DNA from: Anaerolineales bacterium
GTDB lineage: Bacteria; Chloroflexota; Anaerolineae; 4572-78; J111
DNA: 64,000 bases
Direction of reading: 5' to 3'
NCBI GenBank assembly: GCA_015075405.1
Contig: JABTUK010000005.1
Span: forward strand, 186,001-250,000
Below are positions 57,212 through 64,000 of this stretch, piece after piece; position 1 is the first letter of the stretch, and each line of letters opens with the position of its first letter. The notes below the pieces were generated by a model. That model saw only the letters and a program-made list of their open reading frames with translations. It was not told the DNA's origin and did no database searches. Both the position numbers and the translations under genes were made by a program.

Positions 57212-57281
57212 ACCACAGAGACACAGAGTCACGGAGAAAAGAAAAATTATTAAAAACTCTGTGTCTCCGTGCCTCTGTGGT
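57212..57281. repeat. Iterated-word inverted repeat, CACAGAG/CACGGAG family
   Basis: ACCACAGAGACACAGAGTCA followed by CGGAG faces CTCTGTGTCTCCGTGCCTCT followed by GTGGT. This repeat word is known from many environmental genomes. Confidence 0.75.
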
Positions 57282-57530
57282 TCAATCCTTTTTGGTTCCT
57301 GCTTGTCCGGGTTAGGTAATTTAAAGTCAGGTTTTTAAATGGATCAGTCGGGTTTTTTTATTCTATAACACTTCAGTTACAATTCAGTAACAACAATTTT
57401 CTAGGAATCCCAAAATTTCCAATAAATACGGGCCGATTATAGCACAGCTTGAATTTTGGTGAAATTTAGACCAGTTCGGTATGAATAGACATCTATTGAA
57501 ACCAGCCCTAAAGTACAGGATTTTCAAAAC

Positions 57531-57560
57531 AAAAAGCCGACTTGCTGAAGTCGGCTTTTT
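57531..57560 (-). terminator. Rho-independent terminator of the S1-domain gene
   Basis: AAAAAGCCGACTT and AAGTCGGCTTTTT form a perfect 13-bp stem with a GCTG loop and flanking T-run, 19 bp after the stop codon. Confidence 0.9.
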
Positions 57561-57578
57561 TGATAGAAACTCTCCCTC

Positions 57579-58475
57579 TTAACTACGATTGGCCAGGGTC
57601 CGGGCGATAATATCGTCCATTTCTCGACGGTGTTTACCTTTGCCTTTGGCAGAACTGCCTCCCTTACCCGATTTCTCATACGGCAGTTCGCCGTGCAGGG
57701 CGGCGTAAGCCACAGCCATCGCCGTTGGAATCGGCTCTTCTTCAAAGGCTTCTGCTTCTTCCACTGCTTCTTGCCGGCGCGACTGCGGTTTCACCTCGTC
57801 TACTTTCTTAACTTCTTCGGGGGGGGGGGGCGGCGGCAGCAACGCTTTCATGGATAAATCTACCTGGCGTTTCTTGCGGTTCACCTTCAAAACTTTAACC
57901 TTGACCTTTTGGCCGACGGTTAAGGCATCTTCAGGGTGTTTGATGTAATCATAGGTGATCTGAGAAATATGGACCAGGCCATCCCGGTCGGTGCCGATAT
58001 CTACAAAAGCCCCGTAAGGCTCCAACCGGGTAACCACTCCTTCTACTTCAGCGTCTTCAGCCACATCTTTCAATTTCAAGGCAATCGGCTTGATCATAGT
58101 CAGGCTGACCCGGCCGCGTTTGGTATCAACCTTTTTAACCCAAACCTCAACCTCCTGCCCTTGACTGACCACATCTGTCACTTTTTCTACGTTTTGCTTG
58201 GCCAATTCAGAGATGTGAACCAGGCCATCCTGGGCAATGCCAATATCCACAAAAGCCCCAAAATCAGCAATATTTTTCACCTTGCCGGTCAGCCGTTGAC
58301 CGATTTGTAAATTGTGAATGGACAATCCTTCGCTCACCGGTGGGGTTTCAGTGGCGCCGGCTGAGCCAGCGCCTGCTATATTTTTTACTGGTGTGGAATC
58401 AGCTTCAATGGAGGGCATTTCGACAGCTTCGCCGATTGACACCGGATCCACTACAGTTGCATTTTGGTCGTTCAT
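57579..58475 (-). CDS. Dual S1-domain RNA-binding protein
   Basis: 298 residues from ATG 58475 (AGGAGAAGATCATT upstream). Two S1 OB-fold repeats occupy about 70-145 and 155-230: GQRLTGKVKNIADFGAFVDI...GLVHISELA and VEGVVTRLEPYGAFVDIGTD...GLVHISQITY, each followed by the lysine-rich strand (VKVLKVNRKKRQVDLSMKAL). A Pro tract (PPPPPPEEVK) and an acidic/basic low-complexity C-terminus follow. Similar short S1 proteins bind ribosomes or mRNA like a reduced ribosomal protein S1. It stands alone between terminators; the N-terminus (1-60) is Ala/Val/Ser-rich and unstructured. Confidence 0.88.
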   Translation of the reverse strand: MNDQNATVVDPVSIGEAVEMPSIEADSTPVKNIAGAGSAGATETPPVSEGLSIHNLQIGQRLTGKVKNIADFGAFVDIGIAQDGLVHISELAKQNVEKVTDVVSQGQEVEVWVKKVDTKRGRVSLTMIKPIALKLKDVAEDAEVEGVVTRLEPYGAFVDIGTDRDGLVHISQITYDYIKHPEDALTVGQKVKVKVLKVNRKKRQVDLSMKALLPPPPPPEEVKKVDEVKPQSRRQEAVEEAEAFEEEPIPTAMAVAYAALHGELPYEKSGKGGSSAKGKGKHRREMDDIIARTLANRS

Positions 58476-58616
58476 AATGATCTTCTCCTGACCGCATCCC
58501 CTGAGAAACTTAACAATCTGTGGCAAATTTCTCAACTAATGCAGATTGTACAAATTTTAACGAATTTCGATTATACCATTTGGGCCAAGAGCTGGCAAAT
58601 AAAACAGGAGAGGGGG

Positions 58617-58643
58617 ATTGCTTCGGCCTTACGGCCTCGCAAT
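58617..58643. repeat. Small GAGGCC hairpin at the end of the phosphatase gene
   Basis: ATTGCTTCGGCCTTACGGCC and TCGCAAT fold as a stem of ATTGC/GCAAT plus GGCC/GGCC. The minus strand reads GCGAGGCCGTAAGGCC, which supplies the final VIARP codons and TAA of the gene. Confidence 0.6.
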
Positions 58644-59480
58644 GACATTTTCATCCCCGGAAACTGTGTTTAACTGTTGTAGCAGAATCGCGTGTAATTC
58701 AGGGTTAGCCGCCACGATAAGGGAGTAGCAATCGGTCAAAGATTGAAGGGGGGGTAAGGACTCTCCGTGAGCGCCGGTTATCATCCCCCCCGCCTCGCGG
58801 ATGATAAGACCCGGGGCCAAAAAATTCTCGGCGGTGAGCTGGCCGCGTAAGTCCAGGTGCGCCTCCAGCGAACCGTCCGCCACATTGACCAAAGTTATCG
58901 TCGTTGCCCCAAAAGAGCGCACAGAGCGAGCCTGAGCCAAAACTTCGGACAGGGCTGGCTGAACAGTGGCTCCGGTGACATCACAATTAATGATGGCTTC
59001 TGCCAGCCGAGTAGTTGCGCTGGGCCGCAGGCGGTGACCGTCACGCCATGCTCCCTTGCCTCGCGCCGCCCGCCAAACCTGAGAACGGTACAAACTCCCC
59101 ACCAGAGCAAACTCAACTGTATCCACCGCCACCGGCAGCCCAGCCGGAATCAGGGCCAAAGCCGTGCCCGCCGGCGCAAGCCCCCGCGAGAAATTTTCGG
59201 AGCCATCTACGGGGTCCAACACCATCGTCCACTCCGGCTCGCCGCGGCCAAAACTGCGCGGCTCGCCCTCTTCGGAGAGTAAGGTGACGGGACATGGAAA
59301 TTGCTGTTCCAGGTAGGCGCAGACCGCTCGATCTGCGGCCAGATCAAACCACTTAACCTGATCGCCTTTGGCATTTTGGCCCAGTTCGCCCCAAGCCGCG
59401 CTGCTGTCTGTTGTTACCGCCTGAACAATGGTGTGGTAGAGGGCCTCCAGATGAGTCAGGATCAATTCTGCTGAGTCCAT
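58629..59480 (-). CDS. Inositol monophosphatase-family enzyme
   Basis: The 283-residue protein has the metal-binding motifs of the SuhB/inositol phosphatase family: LSEEGEPRSFG (Glu), TMVLDPVDGSENFSRGLA (the DPxDGTxNF motif, with Ser for Thr) and LDLRGQLTAENFLAPGLIIR near the C-terminal metal site. The archaeal-type SuhB/FBPase alternative cannot be excluded; substrates may be inositol phosphate, fructose bisphosphate or PAP. GAGGAATCGGC precedes the ATG. The last residues come from a GAGGCC repeat. It is not clearly co-transcribed with neighbours. Confidence 0.85.
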   Translation of the reverse strand: MDSAELILTHLEALYHTIVQAVTTDSSAAWGELGQNAKGDQVKWFDLAADRAVCAYLEQQFPCPVTLLSEEGEPRSFGRGEPEWTMVLDPVDGSENFSRGLAPAGTALALIPAGLPVAVDTVEFALVGSLYRSQVWRAARGKGAWRDGHRLRPSATTRLAEAIINCDVTGATVQPALSEVLAQARSVRSFGATTITLVNVADGSLEAHLDLRGQLTAENFLAPGLIIREAGGMITGAHGESLPPLQSLTDCYSLIVAANPELHAILLQQLNTVSGDENVIARP

Positions 59481-59600
59481 GCCGATTCCTCAAGTATAAA
59501 TTGGTTACACCAGGCCCTTTTATACTCCCAATAAACGATTCGTCCAAATCCGGACTTTAACCGGATTCAAGAATAGTCGCTTTGTACTTCTGGCGAGAAT

Positions 59601-59637
59601 AAGAAGAGGGCGACTCTTGAGGAGTCGCCCTCTTCTT
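59601..59637 (-). terminator. Stem-loop after the PsbP-like gene
   Basis: AAGAAGAGGGCGACTC pairs with GAGTCGCCCTCTTCTT across a five-base loop. The tail is only moderately T-rich (CTTCTTATTC on the minus strand). Confidence 0.7.
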
Positions 59638-59663
59638 TGGATTGATATGAGAATCTTGAAACT

Positions 59664-61040
59664 CTACTGTACCCCGTCCCGCAGCAGTTGGCCGGCGGCG
59701 ATGTCAAATTCATACGAGGGCACGTAATATTTGCCCCCTGCCGAGTGGGCGTTAATGGTGTAGTGACCGGGGTCCAGGATAAATTCCTTAGTTTGGCCGG
59801 GCGGCACCACCTGAGAAGTGTTGGTTGGCCCAATGACATCAATGACAAAATCTACATCGGTGCGGTTACTGTAGGTGAGCATGCCTTTGCCGGCTGGGAT
59901 CGAAGGGCCGGCGGGCGCCGGTGGCTGAGTAGGTTTGGGCGTGGGCGCTGCGGCCGGGGCAGCGGCCAGGGCAGCTTTCTCGTCAACCTCGTAACTTTCG
60001 ATGATTTTTTGCCAGGTTGGCTCCATCTCCTCGTAGTCAACCGTTATAAAATAGATGAGGAACACAATTTCGTCACGCTGGGTAAAGATGAAATCGGCGT
60101 CGCCATCACCATTCTCAGACTCGTAAGATACGGCCACAAAGATGTCGTCGTTGTCCGTTGTCTTTTGTTCCAGCACTTTGTGGTCAGTGGCTTCGTAGTT
60201 ATCCATCACCAGCTTGACCACTTCGTTGATAAAGCTGTCCATCTCTTTGCTGGTGAACGGCTTTTTCGTGTTGAGAAATTCGACAGTCACCACCGAACGA
60301 TCATTGCCAAAAGCGACGCTGGTTTTATCACCGCGAATACCTTCAAAGCTTTCGGGCAGGGCAAAGGTAAAGGCTTTGGAGGGATGGACATAAGGCTCTT
60401 CCTTAAAGGGCAGCGGCTCATACTTCGATTCCTCGGTGGCCTCCTCGGTGGGTAATTGCAGCACGTCACCCGCAGCATTGACAGTCGGTTCGGCGGTAGC
60501 TGCTTCGGTTGGCTCGACTGTCGCTTCCTCGGTCGGTTCAGCGGTCGGTTCGGGTGTTGGCTCCGGTTCGGGGGTGGCGGTAGGCTCGGCGGTTGGTTCG
60601 AGCGCGACGGTCGGCTCAACTTCAGCCACTGCCGCTACCGCTGCTTCCACTTGAAATTCAAGGGTGCGGTCCAGCTTGTCGTTGAGGTACAGGTCTACCT
60701 TGTATTTGCCGGCCGGCCAGAGTTTATCATTGGTCAGGTCAAAATGAATTTGCCCATCGCCGCTGTCAATCTTGGTTTCATTAATTACCAGGTTGGGGTC
60801 GGTATTTTCGGCTTCGATGACCGTCCAGACGGCCTTTACATGAGTGTCATCGGGGGCGTTGGCCAGTTGGACGACGCAATAGAAAGCTTCATCTTGAGCA
60901 AAGGTGGTGGTTGGCTGGCTGCCCTCGGGGTCCTTAGCCAGCTTGGCCTCACTGATGTTAGCCGAGCTAAAGTTAAAAGAACAAGCCAGGACAGTTAGAA
61001 CCAATAAGGCAATAACGGAAAAGATAATTTTTTTTCTCAT
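59664..61040 (-). CDS. Exported PsbP-like lipoprotein-type protein, paralog 1
   Basis: 458 residues. The N-terminal signal (MRKKIIFSVIALLVLTVLAC) has a lipobox-like LTVLAC. A beta domain follows (about 25-135), then a long Pro/Thr/Glu linker (140-205) and a PsbP-like region (about 210-350) opening EPLPFKEEPYVHPSKAFTFA and running to EPTWQKIIESYEVDEKAAL. The C-terminal domain is a small beta unit (YSNRTDVDFVIDVIGP...). The central PsbP-like portion is shared with the 61179 gene at clear similarity, so they are tandem duplicates. GAGGAAGA precedes the ATG. Role unknown; probably a surface stress or secretion-linked lipoprotein. Confidence 0.75.
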   Translation of the reverse strand: MRKKIIFSVIALLVLTVLACSFNFSSANISEAKLAKDPEGSQPTTTFAQDEAFYCVVQLANAPDDTHVKAVWTVIEAENTDPNLVINETKIDSGDGQIHFDLTNDKLWPAGKYKVDLYLNDKLDRTLEFQVEAAVAAVAEVEPTVALEPTAEPTATPEPEPTPEPTAEPTEEATVEPTEAATAEPTVNAAGDVLQLPTEEATEESKYEPLPFKEEPYVHPSKAFTFALPESFEGIRGDKTSVAFGNDRSVVTVEFLNTKKPFTSKEMDSFINEVVKLVMDNYEATDHKVLEQKTTDNDDIFVAVSYESENGDGDADFIFTQRDEIVFLIYFITVDYEEMEPTWQKIIESYEVDEKAALAAAPAAAPTPKPTQPPAPAGPSIPAGKGMLTYSNRTDVDFVIDVIGPTNTSQVVPPGQTKEFILDPGHYTINAHSAGGKYYVPSYEFDIAAGQLLRDGVQ

Positions 61041-61178
61041 TCTTCCTCGACAAATAAGTTAAAATATTAGGACTCGGTGAGGGCAAGCAATTCCATTATA
61101 AGGGGTAGCTACCCAAAAGTCAACGCTTTTTTCGAGATGGAGGCAGGCCCAAATCCCGCCTCCACCTTATCAGGATGA

Positions 61179-62066
61179 TCAGGGATAAACCTGGAAAGGA
61201 CCATACACGCTGCCGTGTTCGTCTACATAGATGGCCCAAGATTGGTCAGGTTCTACTTCAACCTCGCCGTTAACTGCGCCGCCGGGGATGCTGATGGTGT
61301 AGGTATATTTGCCGGGGTCCAGGTCAATAGAGGCTTCGCTGCCAGGCGTTACCTTATTTTCGGTGTTATTGATAGTAAAAGTCAGGGTTTCGTTGTAATC
61401 GTTGCCCACATAGACCCGCGAGCGGCCTGGCTGGGGGGCGTAATTATCATGGCTGGGCGCTGGAGTTGGCGTAGCGGCCTGGCTGGCGGTTTTGGCCGCT
61501 TCAGGGTCAACCGAGTAACTCTCGATTATTTTGTTCCAGGTGGGCGAAATTTCCTCATAATTTGAGGTGGTCAAAAGCAAGACAAACATAACGGTATCTT
61601 GCTGTTGAAAAATGAAATCGGCGTTGCCCTTATACTCAGAATTTGTATATTCGATGGCTACAAAGGTGCTGCCATCAGACAAAACCTTTTTATGCGTAAT
61701 TTTGTAATCATCGGCAATAGTGCTGAAAAAATTGGTCAGAAAGCCGCCAATATACTGCTCGATCTCTTGAGCGCGATACACTTCTCCTGCATCCGCAAAG
61801 GTAGCCCCCACCAGTGAGTTGCCATCGGTTACAGCGGCAGAGGTTTCGGCTTCGCTCAAAATCTCCCAGCCTTCCGGCATGCCAAAAGTAAACGCGCCGG
61901 AAGGGTGAACATACGGCTCATCATTGAATGGCAACGGCTCATCCGTTCTGACGGGGCCGCGTTCCGGGGCCGCAGCCTGAGTAACGCTAACTGCACCGAA
62001 ACCAAAAGAGTAGGCCAGGTTGGTTAAGATCAACAGGCCAAAAACATAAAAGATCAACTTTTTCAT
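61179..62066 (-). CDS. Exported PsbP-like protein, paralog 2
   Basis: 295 residues from ATG 62066; GGGAGG lies 9 bases upstream and a nearer ATG is too close to it. A signal sequence (MKKLIFYVFGLLILTNLAYS) is followed by the PsbP-like domain: EPLPFNDEPYVHPSGAFTFG (about residue 42) through ISPTWNKIIESYSVDPEAA. A Pro/Thr hinge and a C-terminal beta-domain (NETLTFTINNTENKVTPGSE...DLDPGKYTYTISIPGG) end the protein. Compared with paralog 1 it lacks the N-terminal beta domain and the long linker. It lies 140 bp upstream of paralog 1 in the same direction, probably one transcript. Confidence 0.78.
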   Translation of the reverse strand: MKKLIFYVFGLLILTNLAYSFGFGAVSVTQAAAPERGPVRTDEPLPFNDEPYVHPSGAFTFGMPEGWEILSEAETSAAVTDGNSLVGATFADAGEVYRAQEIEQYIGGFLTNFFSTIADDYKITHKKVLSDGSTFVAIEYTNSEYKGNADFIFQQQDTVMFVLLLTTSNYEEISPTWNKIIESYSVDPEAAKTASQAATPTPAPSHDNYAPQPGRSRVYVGNDYNETLTFTINNTENKVTPGSEASIDLDPGKYTYTISIPGGAVNGEVEVEPDQSWAIYVDEHGSVYGPFQVYP

Positions 62067-62431
62067 AATCATATTCCTCCCTATCAGGATCATTTTTTGC
62101 TTTTTGTTATCGCCAGGCTCTAGCTGGCCTCAAGCAATTTATTGTTAGATTTGCTTGCAGTCTACCCCCCCTCCGTCTGACAATCGTTACCAAAAACGTT
62201 ACAAAAAATAGGTCCGGCAGATAGCCGGGAAGGATGGCCCAAAGCGGTCACTCGTGGTAGAATGTCGGCTACATTTTTTGCTTATATAGGTGTCCAGAAA
62301 AATTCTCTCTCAACCATCAAGGTAGCAGGTAGCAAGGTAGCACAAATTTATGACCTGCTACATGCTACTTGCTACCTGTTTTAGTGGCGAAAACTTTTCT
62401 GGATCGCTATATTTATCTTTTGGAGAAAACC
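62067..62431. other. Intergenic stretch, 365 bp
   Basis: Divergent promoter region of the PsbP-like and mazG genes. It contains a CAAGCAA/TTGCTTG hairpin near 62132-62158 and the MITE-like copy B. No gene is seen. Confidence 0.4.
62286..62410 (-). repeat. MITE-like element with GTAGCA words, copy B
   Basis: The outer ends ATAGGTGTCCAGAAAA and (complement) ATAGCGATCCAGAAAA are inverted and agree at 13 of 16 positions; the inner arms are GGTAGCAGGTAGCAAGGTAG against GCTACATGCTACTTGCTACC. The whole is the reverse complement of copy A minus its 30-odd-bp insert. It ends 11 bp before the mazG ribosome-binding site. Confidence 0.75.
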
Positions 62432-63868
62432 ATGCCTGCTGGTATTACTATTGTCGGCCTGGGGCCTGGCGACAGCCAGTATTGGACCCGCGCAGCCGAC
62501 AGCCTGCTTCAACAAGCCACTGAAATTTATGTTGGCGTCACGTCTCACCCCAGCCTGGCCGCTGTTCCGGCCAAAATCTGCTCCTTGACCGAAGCCTCCC
62601 CTGCCGCCGGGGATGGGCCGGAGCAGTTGGCCGCCGAAGTGGTGCGCCTGGGCCGGCGCGAAACAGGCGTTATTTATGCCGTGCCCGGCCACCCGCTTGA
62701 AGACGCCGCTCTCCCTCATATTCGCGCATTGGCAGAAGTCCAGCGAGTCCCGCTGACCCTTATTCCCGGTCTCAGCCTGGTCGAGGCGGCGGCAACCGCG
62801 GTGAAGTTGGAAACACTGCGCAAACTCCAAATTGTCCACGCGGACGAAGTGGCGCATTTGCATCACCCCCCGCTGGCCCCCGATCAACCGGCGCTGCTGC
62901 CTGGGCTGTCCAACCCGGCTCTGGCTGAGCGAGTCAAACAGGTTTTGCTGAATGCCTACGCCGAGAATGTTACAGTTACCTTGGTGCAAGGGTCGGCCCA
63001 GGTTTGGTCTGGATTCCTGGCCCAGTTGGATCAACAGACCCGGTTTGACGAATTTACCCTGCTCTATCTGCCCGCCGATCCGGGCAACAGCAGTTTGCCC
63101 ACCTTTCAGGAAACGATTGCTCATTTGCGCGCCCCTGAAGGCTGTCCCTGGGATCGAGAGCAAACCCATCACAGCCTGCGCCCCTTTCTGCTGGAAGAAA
63201 CCTATGAAGTATTGGAGGCGCTCGATGCGGCCAATCCCACCGCGCTGGCCGAAGAGTTAGGCGATTTGCTGCTCCAGATTTTACTGCACACTCAGCTTGC
63301 CACCGAGGCTGGCGATTTTAAAATGGGCGACGTGATTGGGCACATCCACCGCAAACTGGTGCGGCGTCACCCCCACGTGTTCGGAGATGTTACGGTTAAC
63401 GGGGCGGATGAAGTGACGACGAATTGGGAGGCCATCAAACGGGTTGAACGGGCCACGTCAAACGGCCAAAATGAAACTCCCCCTTCAGTGTTGGATGGCG
63501 TTCCGGCGGCGCTGCCGGCTCTGGCTCAAGCCCTGACCATTTCCAAGCGGGTGGTTCGGGTGGGGTTTGAATGGCCGACAATTGAGGGTGTGTTGGATAA
63601 ATTGATCGAAGAGGCCCGCGAAATTACCGAAGCCACCCATCCGGCTGATCTGGAAGCTGAAATTGGCGATTTGTTGTTCAGCGCCGTTAACCTGGCTCGC
63701 TGGCGCAAGGTTGACCCGGAGAGCGCCTTACGCGCTACTAATGCCCGCTTTACCCGCCGCTTCAAAAGGCTGGAGTTGCTGGCGACGGGTCAAGGCAAAG
63801 CTTTAACTGACATGACAATCGAGGAACTGGACGCTCTGTGGGAAGAAGCGAAAGTGCTTGAAGGGTAA
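62432..63868 (+). CDS. mazG: MazG nucleotide pyrophosphohydrolase fused to tetrapyrrole-methylase-like domain
   Basis: 478 residues from ATG 62432 (TTTGGAGAAAACC upstream; a longer frame would start in the repeat). The N-terminal half (1-215) is a SAM-dependent methylase-like domain of the YabN type: GITIVGLGPGDSQYWTRAAD, GVIYAVPGHPLEDAA, LIPGLSLVEAAA. The C-terminal half (235-478) is MazG: CPWDREQTHHSLRPFLLEET, EELGDLLLQILLHTQLA (EExxD), GVLDKLIEEAREITEA, and LEAEIGDLLFSAVNLAR. MazG hydrolyses NTPs to NMP and pyrophosphate and limits non-canonical nucleotides. The fusion is widespread; the methylase half may be inactive. Confidence 0.92.
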   Translation: MPAGITIVGLGPGDSQYWTRAADSLLQQATEIYVGVTSHPSLAAVPAKICSLTEASPAAGDGPEQLAAEVVRLGRRETGVIYAVPGHPLEDAALPHIRALAEVQRVPLTLIPGLSLVEAAATAVKLETLRKLQIVHADEVAHLHHPPLAPDQPALLPGLSNPALAERVKQVLLNAYAENVTVTLVQGSAQVWSGFLAQLDQQTRFDEFTLLYLPADPGNSSLPTFQETIAHLRAPEGCPWDREQTHHSLRPFLLEETYEVLEALDAANPTALAEELGDLLLQILLHTQLATEAGDFKMGDVIGHIHRKLVRRHPHVFGDVTVNGADEVTTNWEAIKRVERATSNGQNETPPSVLDGVPAALPALAQALTISKRVVRVGFEWPTIEGVLDKLIEEAREITEATHPADLEAEIGDLLFSAVNLARWRKVDPESALRATNARFTRRFKRLELLATGQGKALTDMTIEELDALWEEAKVLEG

Positions 63869-63952
63869 TCCATTTTGATTTTCAAAACAGGTAATTATCC
63901 GGGAGGATTGGAGGACCGGCAGACTCAGCGAATCCAATTTTCGAGGAGTGAG

Positions 63953-63991
63953 GCACGCCCCCGTGCCGAACGGGGCCGCACGTGGGCGTGC
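63953..63991. repeat. Inverted repeat at the window end
   Basis: GCACGCCC and GGGCGTGC pair over an inner CCGTGCCGAACGGGGC segment. It may be the terminator of mazG or another dispersed repeat; the window ends before this can be decided. No gene is seen from 63869 to 64000. Confidence 0.4.
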
Positions 63992-64000
63992 TGGCCTCTC

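Larger units (their letters stand above)
57073..57578. other. Intergenic stretch, 506 bp, repeats and terminator only
   Basis: It contains the CACAGAG hairpin (57212-57281) and the S1-gene terminator (57531-57560). The carboxylase operon promoter must lie in 57073-57200, but no clear element is recognised. Confidence 0.5.

Noticed and set aside
63869..64000. A partial gene at the right edge
   Set aside because: No open reading frame with protein-like sequence is present; only an inverted repeat was seen.

Overview
The window reads as chromosome of an uncultured filamentous or free-living Chloroflexota (Anaerolineae-like) bacterium. This is inferred from several traits together: Ser/Thr kinases fused to surface or NTPase modules, secreted proteins with long Pro/Thr-rich 'PTATPTPT'-type linkers, Uma2 and DUF4058 proteins, STAND/TIR NTPases, a nifJ-type pyruvate oxidoreductase and an acyl-CoA carboxylase operon. 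No rRNA, tRNA or CRISPR array was found.

Region 1 (1-8.75 kb) is an accessory, decaying zone. It holds the tail of a LuxR-type regulator, a SnoaL-like protein and a roughly 540-codon gene destroyed by many frameshifts (1169-2807). It also holds a small membrane protein with an amber codon, an integron-type attC site (3565-3688) just downstream of a PIN toxin-antitoxin cassette, and a lipoprotein cut by an in-frame TAA. A Ser/Thr kinase is broken by a 4-bp duplication plus a 1-bp insertion. A DUF2283/BECR-like toxin-antitoxin pair and a 992-bp insertion sequence with an amber-interrupted transposase complete the zone.

Region 2 (8.75-17.3 kb) has a membrane-anchored Ser/Pro-rich surface protein and then a striking pair of overlapping genes: an EAD-like/TIR/AAA NTPase followed by an AAA/Ser-Thr pseudokinase (catalytic HRD is HGN). 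Next come a two-gene membrane operon with a Vps62/NLP-like domain and a CheY-like regulator. Region 3 (17.6-28.7 kb) is metabolic: a dihydroorotate dehydrogenase-like protein and nifJ, divergently arranged, then ferritin, asd with a HAD-like partner, and thrC. Between them lie AbrB-like, HepT/MntA and Uma2 genes.

Region 4 (28.8-52.4 kb) is mostly envelope and signalling: surface proteins, a GT39-type glycosyltransferase, an O-antigen ligase-like protein, a methyltransferase, a GAF histidine kinase, a kinase-VWA-propeller receptor and two TolB/PD40 propeller proteins. A conflict-type cluster follows (DJ-1-like protein, AIG1-like GTPase, split NB-ARC/TPR pair), with a 50-residue Gly/Cys-tailed secreted peptide. 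Region 5 (52.7-64 kb) is an acyl-CoA carboxylase operon (carboxyltransferase, biotin carboxylase, biotin carrier) that ends in an FHA-winged-helix regulator, then an S1-domain protein, an inositol-phosphatase-family enzyme, two paralogous PsbP-like exported proteins and a MazG/methylase fusion.

Throughout the window, intergenic gaps are filled by hairpins built from iterated 6-8 bp words (GTAGCAAG, CAGTCAT, GTGAATT, GGCTAAG, CACAGAG and others). Several of these supply the stop codon and last residues of the flanking gene, and two sit in frame inside the GT39 gene. One subfamily (22.5 and 62.3 kb) has conserved terminal inverted repeats and looks like a MITE.
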